The notes: a model not told the origin generated them from the sequence alone. 64,000 nt of DNA from Acetatifactor sp. (GCA_022511385.1 JAFLRN010000001.1:32621-96620); one strand, 5' to 3'. Numbered from the stretch's first letter, positions 35,866 through 45,295 are shown. Numbers and translations are program-made.

Positions 35866-36927
35866 ATGAAATCACATAAGGAACGCTTTTCTGCTGTGGA
35901 GTATCTGTTGTTTACTGCAGTAACTGCCGCCATATTGTGTCTCTGCGTCTGCATCGGCAGCGTCCACATCCCGCTGCGTGATACCGTGATGATCATCTGG
36001 AACGCGGTATACAGCCAGATCCACAACTGGATCTTTGGCACACAGCTTCCTCTGCCTTCCGGAGCGACAGCCTCCATTATTCTATCTGTAAGGCTTCCCA
36101 GGGTAATCTGTGTGGCCATGACGGGAGCTTCCCTTTCCCTGTCAGGCACTGTCATGCAGGGGCTTTTAAAAAATCCCCTGGCAGACGGCTCCACTCTGGG
36201 AGTTTCCTCCGGTGCGGCGCTGGGCGCGGTGATCGCCATTGCCTTCGGCGTCACTTTCCCTGCTTTGCCCTTTGCGGGAACCATGGTAATGGCCATCCTA
36301 TTTGCATTTTTGTCCCTACTGATTATTCTGGGGCTTGCCTATAAGCTGGACTATTCCCTTTCTACCAACACCATCATTCTGATTGGCGTTATTTTTTCCA
36401 TGTTCGTGTCAAGCCTTATGAGCATCGTGATCACCTTTGCCGCAGACCGGGTGCAGCACATCACCTTCTGGACCATGGGCAGTCTTCAGGGGAGGGGGTA
36501 CACGGACGCTGTGATCCTCTTTGGTGCGTTATTGGTTTTTGGCACTGTCATCTTTCTGCATGCCCAGGAATTGAACGCTTTTGCTGTGGGCGAGGATAAT
36601 GCCCGCCACATCGGTGTAAACGTGCGCAGGGTGAAACTGGTGTTGTTGATTGCAGTCTCAGCGCTGATCGGTATCTGCGTTTCCATCGGCGGAACCATCG
36701 GTTTCGTAGGATTGGTGACACCTCACATGCTTCGGATGCTTGTAGGTCCCAACCACCGACGGCTGCTGCCTGCTTCCCTCTTTGGCGGTGCGGTTTTCCT
36801 GATGCTGGCGGACCTGATAGCGCGAATCCTGCTAAATCCCAGAGAGCTGAACATTGGTATTGTCACCAGTCTGGTGGGTGCGGTGGTATTCGTATTGATT
36901 TTCTATCGTACAAGGAGGGACCGATGA
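35866..36927 (+). CDS. btuC: Corrinoid ABC transporter permease
   Basis: 353 residues from the ATG at 35866 (AAAGGGAGGTGG upstream; a longer reading from 35752 would run through the intergenic repeats). FecCD/BtuC pattern: RLPRVICVAMTGASLSLSGTVMQGLLKNPLADGSTLG near helix 2-3, TFWTMGSLQG, and the docking region GTIGFVGLVTPHMLRMLVGPNHR. About ten helices. Pairs with btuD, whose start overlaps its stop. Confidence 0.92.
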   Translation: MKSHKERFSAVEYLLFTAVTAAILCLCVCIGSVHIPLRDTVMIIWNAVYSQIHNWIFGTQLPLPSGATASIILSVRLPRVICVAMTGASLSLSGTVMQGLLKNPLADGSTLGVSSGAALGAVIAIAFGVTFPALPFAGTMVMAILFAFLSLLIILGLAYKLDYSLSTNTIILIGVIFSMFVSSLMSIVITFAADRVQHITFWTMGSLQGRGYTDAVILFGALLVFGTVIFLHAQELNAFAVGEDNARHIGVNVRRVKLVLLIAVSALIGICVSIGGTIGFVGLVTPHMLRMLVGPNHRRLLPASLFGGAVFLMLADLIARILLNPRELNIGIVTSLVGAVVFVLIFYRTRRDR

Positions 36928-37691
36928 TGTTGGAAGTAAAGAATCTCTCCGTCCGCAACGGAGAAAAGACCATCCTTGACAGGATCAGCTTTTCTGTGGA
37001 TGAGGGACAGTGGCTGATGATCGTGGGTCCCAACGGTGCGGGAAAGTCCACGGCTATCAATGCCATAACCCGGGGCGTTGATCACACAGGAGAAATATGG
37101 TTCGAGGGCGAGGACACCGAACGGAAAAAACCGGCAGAGCTGGCCCGCTGCATGGGCGTACTGATGCAAAACCATGCCGCATCCTATTCTTTCTCCGTAG
37201 AGGAAGTGGTGGCTCTGGGCCGGTATTCCCACTCCTCCGGTTTTCTGACCCAGCATGACGACAAACGCAAGGATGCAGTGGATTCCGCCCTTGCTCTCAC
37301 CGGCCTGACGGAAAAACGCAGACAATCCATACTCACACTGTCCGGCGGCGAGCTCCAAAGAACCTTTCTGGCTCAGGTATTTGCCCAGGACCCCAAGCTC
37401 CTTCTGTTGGACGAGCCCACCAATCATCTTGACCTAATCTATCAAAAGCAGGTGTTTGAGCTGATTTCGGATTGGCTTAAAAAACCTGGGCGGGCGGTGA
37501 TCTCCGTGACCCACGACCTCTCTCTGGCCAAGGCATACGGAACGAAGATACTTCTTATGAATCATGGAACTATCGTGGCCTATGGAGAGGCAAAGGAGGT
37601 ACTGGCGCCGGAGTATCTGGAACAAGTCTACCAGATGGATGTATACGAGTGGATGAAAAAAATGCTTTCTCAGTGGACGGAAACGAGGTGA
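36924..37691 (+). CDS. btuD: Corrinoid ABC transporter ATPase
   Basis: 255 residues with Walker A (GPNGAGKST), Q-loop region (MGVLMQNH), signature LSGGELQR, Walker B (LLLLDEPTNHLD) and H-loop (SVTHD). FepC/BtuD-like ABC domain. ATG at 36924 overlaps the btuC stop (ATGA) with AGGAGGG ahead; a second ATG at 36927 is equally possible. Confidence 0.92.
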   Translation: MMLEVKNLSVRNGEKTILDRISFSVDEGQWLMIVGPNGAGKSTAINAITRGVDHTGEIWFEGEDTERKKPAELARCMGVLMQNHAASYSFSVEEVVALGRYSHSSGFLTQHDDKRKDAVDSALALTGLTEKRRQSILTLSGGELQRTFLAQVFAQDPKLLLLDEPTNHLDLIYQKQVFELISDWLKKPGRAVISVTHDLSLAKAYGTKILLMNHGTIVAYGEAKEVLAPEYLEQVYQMDVYEWMKKMLSQWTETR

Positions 37692-37695
37692 TACC

Positions 37696-38751
37696 ATGGA
37701 CTTCATAGAATTGAATCAAAAAATACTGCCACCGGACAATAATGCAATGGTACGGGCTAAGTCCCATTGGAATTCCATTGCCAAGCCTCTGGACGGATTG
37801 GGGGAGCTGGAGACGATCTGTGTCCGGATCGCAGGCCTTTTGGGCAACGAGATCTTCTCTTTGAAAAAACGGATGGTTGTGGTGTTCTGCGCTGACAACG
37901 GAGTGGTGGTCGAGGGCGTGACGCAGACAGATGCATCCGTCACGGCAATTATGGCAGAAGCCATTGCCAGGGGCCAATCCTGTGTATGCAGAATGGCGGA
38001 GACGGCTGGCGCAGAGGTATTTCCGGTTGACGTTGGAATGTTCCACAGGGCAGCCGGGGTCAGGGATCTGCACATCGCTGACGGCACTGCAAATATTGCC
38101 GTGGGGCCCGCAATGACTAAGGACCAGGCGATCCGCGCCATTGAAACGGGAATTTCCATTGCCCGGGAACTAAAGGAAGAAGGCTATGAATTACTGTCCT
38201 GCGGTGAAATGGGGATCGGTAACACCACCACCTCCGGTGCCATAGCATCCATCCTATTACAAATGCCGATTGAAAAGGCCATTGGTCCCGGGGCAGGGTT
38301 GTCATATGAAGGGCTCGTCAGAAAGCGAAACACGGTTCGTCGGGCCATTGAAACAAATCGCCCCGAACCCAACGATGCCCTCGACGTATTGTGCAAGCTG
38401 GGCGGCTTTGACATTGCAGGTATGGCGGGATTGTATCTGGGCTGCTCCTTTTACCGAATACCAGTGATCATAGACGGTCTCATCAGCTCCGTGTCCGCGC
38501 TGATTGCGGCCATGCTCTGTCCCAATAGTACCTGCGCCATGATCGCCAGCCACTGCTCGGCAGAGCCGGCAGCAGAATCCATTATGGAAAGGCTGTCTTT
38601 ACACCCGATTTTATGGGGCAGACTGAAGCTGGGGGAGGGAACAGGTGCTGTATGCATGATGCCGCTGTTGGATCTGGCACTTTCTGTATACAATAATGCC
38701 ATGGCTTTTTCGGAAGCAGGCATTCCTCCTTATAAGCATGAGAAGAGGTAG
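37696..38751 (+). CDS. cobT: Nicotinate-nucleotide:dimethylbenzimidazole phosphoribosyltransferase
   Basis: 351 residues, the normal size. It makes alpha-ribazole phosphate from nicotinate mononucleotide and a lower-ligand base. Family motifs: SIAKPLDGLGELE, ADNGVVVEGVTQTD, CGEMGIGNTTTSGA, and the catalytic glutamate in KLGEGTGAV near the C-terminus. GAGGTG overlaps the btuD stop. No bluB is present, so the base is probably taken up or made elsewhere. Confidence 0.95.
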   Translation: MDFIELNQKILPPDNNAMVRAKSHWNSIAKPLDGLGELETICVRIAGLLGNEIFSLKKRMVVVFCADNGVVVEGVTQTDASVTAIMAEAIARGQSCVCRMAETAGAEVFPVDVGMFHRAAGVRDLHIADGTANIAVGPAMTKDQAIRAIETGISIARELKEEGYELLSCGEMGIGNTTTSGAIASILLQMPIEKAIGPGAGLSYEGLVRKRNTVRRAIETNRPEPNDALDVLCKLGGFDIAGMAGLYLGCSFYRIPVIIDGLISSVSALIAAMLCPNSTCAMIASHCSAEPAAESIMERLSLHPILWGRLKLGEGTGAVCMMPLLDLALSVYNNAMAFSEAGIPPYKHEKR

Positions 38752-38804
38752 CTGCAGGAAAGGTATTAATCCGAATATTTCACAAAAAGGATATGGTGTT
38801 TGAC

Positions 38805-39329
38805 ATGATGATCTTATTGACAGGCGGCTCCGGATGTGGGAAGAGCTTTTACGCCGAGTCCCTCTGTATGAAGCTGCCAAAGCCCCGATATTATATTGCT
38901 GCCATGCGCCCTTTTGGAGAGGAAAGTGAGAGGAAGATCGCCCGGCATCGTAAGATGCGCGATGGTAAGGGTTTTGAAACCGTTGAAAGATACACGGCGC
39001 TATCTTCCCTGGAACTTCCCGGCCGGGGAACTGCCCTGTTAGAATGTATCTGTAATCTGACCGCCAACGAGATGTTTGATGAGGAGGGGTCCTATGACGA
39101 TCCCTTTGATAGGGTAATAAGCGGTGTGGAGGCCCTGTGTCTTCAGTGTAATGACTTGATCGTGGTGACCAATGACGTAGGCAGCGACGGACATATCTAT
39201 GATGAGGGAACCAACGCTTATATTTCTGCACTTGGAAAAATAAATGCGGAGCTTGCAAAAAGGGCGGACGCAGTATATGAACTGGTGTGCGGAATCCCGG
39301 TGGTGCGAAAGGGGGCGCTTTTAGAATGA
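38805..39329 (+). CDS. cobU: Adenosylcobinamide kinase / phosphate guanylyltransferase
   Basis: 174 residues from the ATG at 38805, which gives the usual MMILLTGGSGCGKSF start; an ATG four codons earlier has AAGG too close. P-loop GGSGCGKS, the guanylylation-histidine region ARHRKMRDGKGFETVE, NDVGSDG and the final VCGIPVVRKG are all present. It phosphorylates adenosylcobinamide and transfers GMP from GTP. Overlaps cobS (ATGA). Confidence 0.93.
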   Translation: MMILLTGGSGCGKSFYAESLCMKLPKPRYYIAAMRPFGEESERKIARHRKMRDGKGFETVERYTALSSLELPGRGTALLECICNLTANEMFDEEGSYDDPFDRVISGVEALCLQCNDLIVVTNDVGSDGHIYDEGTNAYISALGKINAELAKRADAVYELVCGIPVVRKGALLE

Positions 39330-40099
39330 CGGACATTTTTCGGTCGCTGATCATGGCGTTTTGTATGTTTTCCGTTATCCCCATGCCCAGGATTCAATGG
39401 AAAGAGGAAAATATGCGTTATATGCTGGCCTGGATGCCTCTTGTAGGCGTGATTGCCGGGGCTCTGCAGTGGGGATGGCTACTGCTGTGCAATTTCCTTT
39501 CCTTTGGCACAGCGCTCTTTGCGGTGGGTCTGACACTGCTGCCCATCATACTTACCGGTGGTATCCATATGGACGGCTTCTGTGATACGATTGATGCTCT
39601 ATCCAGCCATGCCGAACCGGAGCGAAAGCGTCAAATACTCAAGGATCCCAACGCCGGTGCCTTCGCGGTGTTTTTTGCAGGAGGTTACTTGCTTTTGTTT
39701 ACGGCTCTATGCGCAGAGCTCCCCCGAACGGAAACATCTGTACTTACTCTGGGACTTCATCAGGTGTTCGCCCGGGTTCTTGGCGCGCTTTGCAGCGTGT
39801 GTTTCCCTTCCTCCTCAGCAAAGGGACTCCAGCACACTTTCCGCGATGCCGCGTCGAATAAGGTCACACTGTTGTTGGGCGGATGGGCGGTTATTTGCAC
39901 TGGAGCTCTATGTTGCCTGTCCACCGTCAGTGGGATTGTATGCGCTGTGGTGTTCCTGCTGTGCCTGCTATATCTTCACAGGATGTCAAGGCGCGAATTT
40001 GGCGGCATGTCCGGCGATCTGGCCGGTTATATTATCACATTGGCGGAGCTTCTAATGCTCCTGTCTTACATCGTGACAGAAAGAGTGGTGGCATTATGA
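39326..40099 (+). CDS. cobS: Cobalamin synthase CobS
   Basis: 257 residues from the ATG at 39326 overlapping the cobU stop. Membrane enzyme joining adenosyl-GDP-cobinamide and alpha-ribazole. Motifs: FSVIPMPRIQW at the start, GGIHMDGFCDTIDALSSH (metal-binding Asp/His) and KDPNAGAFAV. About six helices. It overlaps the next gene by four bases. Confidence 0.94.
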   Translation: MTDIFRSLIMAFCMFSVIPMPRIQWKEENMRYMLAWMPLVGVIAGALQWGWLLLCNFLSFGTALFAVGLTLLPIILTGGIHMDGFCDTIDALSSHAEPERKRQILKDPNAGAFAVFFAGGYLLLFTALCAELPRTETSVLTLGLHQVFARVLGALCSVCFPSSSAKGLQHTFRDAASNKVTLLLGGWAVICTGALCCLSTVSGIVCAVVFLLCLLYLHRMSRREFGGMSGDLAGYIITLAELLMLLSYIVTERVVAL

Positions 40100-40452
40100 T
40101 TTTAATCGTGGGCGGCGAAGGTGCCGGAAAAAGAACCTTTGCAAAATCTTTGGGCTATAGGGATGAAGATATGGCGGATGCCTGTTTGGACAACCTCCCT
40201 GTGATCTTTCATGTGGAGCGGCTGGTCTTTGATTGCCCGGAGAAGGCGGATACCCTATATGATACCCTTCTGGCAAAGGAAATTGTGATCTGTAATGAGG
40301 TGGGAAGCGGCGTGATTCCTATTGAGCGCAGTGAACGTTTGGGCCGGGAAGCCGTGGGCAGACTGTGCGTGTGGCTGGCCAGCAGGGCTGACACAGTGGT
40401 AAGAATGGTATGCGGGATTCCTTCCGTGATTAAGGGCGAGCTGCAAATCTGA
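40096..40452 (+). CDS. Short CobU-like protein lacking the guanylylation region
   Basis: 118 residues from an ATG overlapping the cobS stop. It has a CobU-like P-loop (VGGEGAGKRTFAKS) and the CobU C-terminal half (CNEVGSGVIPIERSERLGR, then VVRMVCGIPSVIKG), but the central segment with the RHRxxR/H region found in the full cobU two genes earlier is missing. It could be a kinase-only or regulatory paralogue, or a decaying copy. The intact frame, coupled start and conserved motifs argue for a working gene. Confidence 0.75.
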   Translation: MILIVGGEGAGKRTFAKSLGYRDEDMADACLDNLPVIFHVERLVFDCPEKADTLYDTLLAKEIVICNEVGSGVIPIERSERLGREAVGRLCVWLASRADTVVRMVCGIPSVIKGELQI

Positions 40453-40557
40453 TATCTAGTGTGCTGTATCACTCTCTTTCAGCTAAATTACGCTTGATGA
40501 GTTTTCAGTTGACAGGGCGGAGGAAAGAGACGATGCGATTCGAAGGGGAAAATTACT

Positions 40558-41274
40558 ATGAAAATACTGTTTTTGCGTCACGGAGCCACGGCAGGAAATG
40601 AGATGCGAAGGTATATTGGCAGAACGGACGAACCCTTGAGTCCCCAGGGTATTCGGCAGGCTGAAGCCGCAGGGAAAATCCCCGTGCTGTCCCTGGTCTA
40701 TGTGACTCCTCTTTTGCGCACCCGACAGACGGCTGAAATCATGTTTCCAAATGCCAGGCAGGTAACTGTTGAGGATCTGCGGGAAATGGATTTCGGCGAT
40801 TTTGAGGGAAAAAACGCCCAGGAGATGGAATCTGACCGGCTTTACCGGGACTGGGTGGATGGGAATTGTATGGGACAATGTCCAGGCGGCGAGTCACGGG
40901 ATGCTTTCGCGGACCGTGTACAGACTGCATTTGAGAGAACAGTAATCTTCCATATGTCTTCGGGAATGGACTCTACAGCAGTATTGGAAACTGACTCTCG
41001 AATAGGCTCCATTACAGTATTGGAAACGAACTCCCGGATAGGCTCTGAAGCAGTGGTGGCAACGGATTCCCGGATGGACATACTCGTCTTTGTGGTTCAC
41101 GGGGGAACTATTATGGCTGTGCTGGAGAAATTTGCCCGTCCCACTATGACATTTTATGAGGGGCATGTGGGAAATTGTCAGGGCTTTCTCTGCACACTGT
41201 CCTCTCCGGCAGCAGGAGATGAGTTTCCTTTTGTTTTGACAGAGATTACGAAAATTGACAAGGTGATTTTATGA
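40558..41274 (+). CDS. cobC: Alpha-ribazole phosphatase, histidine phosphatase family, with repeat insert
   Basis: 238 residues, about 35-40 longer than usual. Catalytic RHG is in FLRHGATAGNEMRRYIGRTDEPLS; the second histidine is in VFVVHGGTIMAVLE. Between them an insert of three 12-residue units (STAVLETDSRIG, SITVLETNSRIG, SEAVVATDSRMD; bases 40972-41079) interrupts the fold just before the VHGG strand. It should remove the 5'-phosphate of alpha-ribazole phosphate or adenosylcobalamin phosphate. Its start has AAGGGG and it overlaps cbiB. Confidence 0.85.
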   Translation: MKILFLRHGATAGNEMRRYIGRTDEPLSPQGIRQAEAAGKIPVLSLVYVTPLLRTRQTAEIMFPNARQVTVEDLREMDFGDFEGKNAQEMESDRLYRDWVDGNCMGQCPGGESRDAFADRVQTAFERTVIFHMSSGMDSTAVLETDSRIGSITVLETNSRIGSEAVVATDSRMDILVFVVHGGTIMAVLEKFARPTMTFYEGHVGNCQGFLCTLSSPAAGDEFPFVLTEITKIDKVIL

Positions 41275-42233
41275 TCTACCATCTGACGGCATTATGCACC
41301 GGATTTTTTGTGGATTTATTGCTGGGTGATCCCCTGGGGGGCTTTCACATTGTGGTATGGATTGGCAAGGGCATATCATTGCTTGAGAGGGCGTTCCGAC
41401 GGATATTCCCCAAAAACATGCGGGGGGAATTCTGGGGCGGCATCCTTCTCGTCCTTCTAATCTGCATATGCTCTTTATCGCTTAGTATCGGTGTGCTGAC
41501 CGTACTCTATCTGATCCATCCCGCTGCTGGCCTGGCTGCGGAGAGTTTTCTCTGCTGGCAGTGTCTCGCCATGCGTTCCCTGAAAAAGGAGAGCATGCGG
41601 GTGTATGAAAATCGCAACGATCTTGTGGGCGCAAGGGCTGCTGTCGGAAGGATCGTGGGACGCGATACCGACAAATTGGACTTTTCCGGCGTTTTTCGGG
41701 CCTGTGTGGAAACCGTGGCGGAAAACAGCTCCGATGGGGAGATAGCACCCATGTTGTATCTGGCACTGGGAGGCGCACCGCTGGGGGTATTATATAAAGC
41801 AATCAACACCATGGACAGTATGCTGGGCTACAAAAACGAACGGTATCTTTACTTTGGGCGGGCTGCTGCAAAACTGGACGATGCCGCCAATTTCATTCCA
41901 GCCAGGGTCACTGCCATACTGACAGTAGTTTCTGCTTGGGTCATGGGATTGGATGGCAGCAACGCGTTTCGCATCTTCCGCAGGGACCGATATCAACATG
42001 CCAGCCCAAACTCCGCGCAGACGGAGGCGGCATGCGCCGGAGCACTTCACATTCAGCTGGGCGGTACTGCCAGCTATTTTGGAAAACCAGTGGAAAAGCC
42101 TACCATTGGTGATAATGACCGACCTATAGAGGCCGAGGACATCATACGGGCAAACAGGCTATTATATGCCAGCGGTACAATTTGCTTCGTACTCTGCGCG
42201 CTGGTGAAGGGAGTGGTGATGCTGTTATGTTGA
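41271..42233 (+). CDS. cbiB: Adenosylcobinamide-phosphate synthase CbiB
   Basis: 320 residues of membrane protein. Motifs: LLLGDPLGGFHIVVWIG at the start, VGRIVGRDTDKLD, ETVAENSSDGEIAPMLY and the INTMDSMLGYKNERY stretch, all typical of CbiB/CobD. It attaches (R)-1-amino-2-propanol phosphate to the corrin ring. Start overlaps the cobC stop; it overlaps the cobD aminotransferase-fold gene by seven bases. Confidence 0.94.
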   Translation: MIYHLTALCTGFFVDLLLGDPLGGFHIVVWIGKGISLLERAFRRIFPKNMRGEFWGGILLVLLICICSLSLSIGVLTVLYLIHPAAGLAAESFLCWQCLAMRSLKKESMRVYENRNDLVGARAAVGRIVGRDTDKLDFSGVFRACVETVAENSSDGEIAPMLYLALGGAPLGVLYKAINTMDSMLGYKNERYLYFGRAAAKLDDAANFIPARVTAILTVVSAWVMGLDGSNAFRIFRRDRYQHASPNSAQTEAACAGALHIQLGGTASYFGKPVEKPTIGDNDRPIEAEDIIRANRLLYASGTICFVLCALVKGVVMLLC

Positions 42234-43267
42234 AGCATGGTGGGGACCGCATGGGCTTTTTGGAAGAATATGGACGGGAGCCCTTAGATTTTTCAGTTAA
42301 CGTAAATCCCCTTGGGATGTCTCCAATGGCAGCTATGGCAGCTTCAGAGGCCTTGGCCTTAGGAGCATTGTACCCTGATATACACTACCGGCGCCTACGC
42401 CAGTCCGTGGGCCGGCATTATGGCATCCCGGCCGAATTTGTCATACCTGGAAACGGCGCCAGCGATCTAATTTGGAGAATTGCTGCCATCAAAAGAGGAC
42501 AGCGGGTATTGCTTACAGCACCCACCTTCTCGGAATATGAAGGCGCTCTGTCCGCATTTGGATGTAAGGTAAGCTATCATATTCTCACCAGGGAAAACAA
42601 TTTTGCACTAACCGGGGATGTGTTGGAAAAGATCACACCAGAGCTTGACATGTTCCTTCTCTGTAACCCCAATAATCCCACAGGCAAAACCGTGGAACAG
42701 GGACTCCTTATGAAAATCCTGGCACGGTGCAGGGAATGTGATGTTCTGTTATGGGTGGACGAATGCTTTAGTGGCTTTCTGGATAATCCCCAGGAACAGC
42801 TTAGCAGCTATGATAATCTTATCATTCTCCAAGCGGCCACCAAACTTTATGCCATGGCGGGACTGCGTCTGGGCTACGCCTTTTGCGCACATCAGAAGCT
42901 TCGGGATCAGCTTTGGACCTTTGGACAGAGCTGGCCTGTGTCTGTGGCAGCTCAGGAAGCTGGGATTGCTGCTCTGGAGGACACAGAATATCTTACACGT
43001 TCCCTCTCGCTTGTCTCTAGGGAGCGGGAACGTGTGAAGAAAGCGCTGGAATCCGTTTTCATAGAAGTGATAGGTGGCGAGGCCAACTATCTGTTTTTCC
43101 ACACGGATATTCCTTCATTCCAAGAACAGCTGGCAGAAAAGGGATTCCTGATCCGCGGCTGCGATTCATATCTGGGTCTTGGGGACGGATATTACCGCAT
43201 TTCCCTGCGGATGCCAGAGGACAATGATAAGCTGATTCGTGCAGTTGAGACGCTGTGTGGAGCATAA
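42227..43267 (+). CDS. cobD: L-threonine-O-3-phosphate decarboxylase
   Basis: 346 residues from the ATG at 42227. PLP-dependent fold type I: DFSVNVNPLG at the start, CNPNNPTGK, WVDECFSGF, and the PLP lysine in QAATKLYAMAGLRLGYAF. It makes aminopropanol phosphate for CbiB. Similar to histidinol-phosphate aminotransferase, but the start motif and position support CobD. Last gene of the operon; convergent with the anti-sigma-like gene across 55 bases with no clear terminator. Confidence 0.92.
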   Translation: MLKHGGDRMGFLEEYGREPLDFSVNVNPLGMSPMAAMAASEALALGALYPDIHYRRLRQSVGRHYGIPAEFVIPGNGASDLIWRIAAIKRGQRVLLTAPTFSEYEGALSAFGCKVSYHILTRENNFALTGDVLEKITPELDMFLLCNPNNPTGKTVEQGLLMKILARCRECDVLLWVDECFSGFLDNPQEQLSSYDNLIILQAATKLYAMAGLRLGYAFCAHQKLRDQLWTFGQSWPVSVAAQEAGIAALEDTEYLTRSLSLVSRERERVKKALESVFIEVIGGEANYLFFHTDIPSFQEQLAEKGFLIRGCDSYLGLGDGYYRISLRMPEDNDKLIRAVETLCGA

Positions 43268-43322
43268 GTTGATTTCCTAAAAAGGTGCTCTTTCCGAACC
43301 ATAGGATAATGAATGCTGTAGC

Positions 43323-44741
43323 TCAATAACTCGCTCCATCCACCGAAATAATATAAAGATACCAATATTCATCCGTGTGGGCCGTAATTGCCACTCTGTT
43401 ATCATCGAACCATCCAAAAGTACTCTCAGGCCGGATATCATACCCTTCCCTGTCAAAAAGAACAAGGGAATGCTTCTCCAGGTCCAGAATACCGATGCTT
43501 GAAACCCCAAGTCCTTCCGCCGATGCGTCGGTTTTAAAAAACAGCATTTTATCTTCGGAGCCGTTTATGCCCACCATTTCGGCATCTTCATGATACTGAA
43601 ATCCCTCTATGGCAGCCATCTCTCCCGTTTTGAAGTCATACACACTGACACCACCCGTTTCATCAACATACAGTCCATACCTGCGGCCGGTAAATAGGAT
43701 CCCGTAATCCGACCAGCGGACGCCCGGCATATCGGAATAGAGCTCCCGGACTTCCCCTGTTGACAGGGAAAGAAGTCTGTGGGTACTCAAGCCTTCTTCA
43801 TCCTCCCAGTAGCAGCAGACGGTGTCATCATTTATAAAGGTTGCACCCATCACCCTCGTTCCACTCAGTTCATCCAGGTCCTGCACAGTCCCATTCCCTA
43901 TCTCATAATAATACACCCTGCTGCTGTTCTCATCATACCAAAAGGTAACTTCACCGCATGTGACCAGCATTGCGGACCGATCCGAAGAGAATTCCACATC
44001 AATGATATTCTGTGACTTTAACTCTTCACATCCGTCAAGAACATCTATCACCTCATGCGTCCGGATATTGTACAATAAAACATACATATGATAATCTATC
44101 TGCGAACCGGCAGACAGCCACACAAAAACCTTATCCTCCTTTATGCCACCGACTCCCCAGTCAGTGCCGGTATCCAGATCGTAATGTCTTCCCATGGCAT
44201 GCAGCGCACCGTTTGCCTCATACCAGTCAAAGTTGATCCGGTATGTGAAACCGTTCCATGTGTACTCAAAGGACTCGAAATGTGCCTCTAAGGGACACAG
44301 CTGCCCATCTTCTACTGTATAGGCCTGTGTATACCTTTCAGTCTCTTCATCATACAGATAGATTATGCCGTCGTTGTAATCAAATTTTCCGTCAATGCGG
44401 ATGTACTCGGTTTTTACTGCATTTTCTATACCCGTACTGCCGATGTTTTGTATTTGCCCCGACTGGTCGGGCTCCCCTTCCACGGGTAAATTGACATCGG
44501 GAGTGGAAATATGGAAAAACCGGAATACCGCATTTCGGAATTCCTCGTTTGCCGCCATTGCCACCGTAAAAGAGGAGACCAGCAGAAGGAAAACCGCAGC
44601 TGCAGAGAGGAGAAATCTGCGGGCAATACCTCGGCGGTTCATTCCGGTCTGTTCGGAATCGCCCTCAAGCCATTTTTCAGCAGAATGAATATATGTGTCA
44701 TCAACCTCGCCTATAGCGTCCATCAGTTCATATGCCTTCAT
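43323..44741 (-). CDS. Membrane anti-sigma-like protein with extracellular propeller
   Basis: 472 residues. Cytoplasmic N-terminus of about 40 residues (MKAYELMDAIGEVDDTYI), one helix (about 43-65) and a long extracellular beta-propeller-like part with repeated DxxxxxVY strands. The start overlaps the sigma factor stop (ATGA) and has AAGGAGGG, so the pair is translationally coupled, as usual for ECF sigma and anti-sigma partners. No classical zinc-binding anti-sigma motif is seen. The extracellular part could sense an envelope signal. Family not named with certainty. Confidence 0.65.
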   Translation of the reverse strand: MKAYELMDAIGEVDDTYIHSAEKWLEGDSEQTGMNRRGIARRFLLSAAAVFLLLVSSFTVAMAANEEFRNAVFRFFHISTPDVNLPVEGEPDQSGQIQNIGSTGIENAVKTEYIRIDGKFDYNDGIIYLYDEETERYTQAYTVEDGQLCPLEAHFESFEYTWNGFTYRINFDWYEANGALHAMGRHYDLDTGTDWGVGGIKEDKVFVWLSAGSQIDYHMYVLLYNIRTHEVIDVLDGCEELKSQNIIDVEFSSDRSAMLVTCGEVTFWYDENSSRVYYYEIGNGTVQDLDELSGTRVMGATFINDDTVCCYWEDEEGLSTHRLLSLSTGEVRELYSDMPGVRWSDYGILFTGRRYGLYVDETGGVSVYDFKTGEMAAIEGFQYHEDAEMVGINGSEDKMLFFKTDASAEGLGVSSIGILDLEKHSLVLFDREGYDIRPESTFGWFDDNRVAITAHTDEYWYLYIISVDGASY

Positions 44742-45295
44742 AACAGTCCCTCCTTCTCCAAATATGCATACAGCTTCTTTCTTGTCCGTGACAGCATGGA
44801 TTTTACCTTGCTGGGACTATAGCCAAACCTGTTACAGATTTCTGAAAGGGATAAAAGAAAAAAGTACCGGCAGATAAAAATATCCCTCTCTTGCTCGTGA
44901 AGCTTGGATAAAAATTCATTCAGCTCCTTTACTAATTCCCGTTGCTCCACTTCCTTCTCCACATCGCTGGAGGAGGCAACACAGTCCTCCAACTCATCCA
45001 ACGCCAGCGCGTATTCGCCGCCCCCGCGCTTTCCTGCCATTCGGCTCCGCCACCTGTCAATGGAAATTCTCCTTGTGATCTTCCCCAGAAAGGTTGAGAG
45101 AATGGCAGGCCGATGCGGAGGCATGCTGTTCCATGCGTCAAGATATGTATCATTCACACTTTCGTTGGCATCCTCAGTGCTTGAAAGAATGCTATAGGCA
45201 ATGGCAAAACAATATTTTCCGTACTTTTTCATGGTTTCAGAGATTGCGCTCTCGGAGCGCGTCCAATATAATTCGATGATGCCGCTGTCTTCCAT
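44738..45295 (-). CDS. ECF-type RNA polymerase sigma factor
   Basis: 185 residues with a region 2 (KYGKYCFAIAYSILSSTEDANESVNDTYLDAWNSM) and region 4 helix-turn-helix (LLSLSEICNRFGYSPSKVKSMLSRTRKKL). An acidic linker joins them. AAAGGAG precedes the ATG at 45295. It has a sigma-A promoter of its own and faces the LytTR/GHKL pair. Target genes are not apparent from the window. Confidence 0.9.
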   Translation of the reverse strand: MEDSGIIELYWTRSESAISETMKKYGKYCFAIAYSILSSTEDANESVNDTYLDAWNSMPPHRPAILSTFLGKITRRISIDRWRSRMAGKRGGGEYALALDELEDCVASSSDVEKEVEQRELVKELNEFLSKLHEQERDIFICRYFFLLSLSEICNRFGYSPSKVKSMLSRTRKKLYAYLEKEGLL

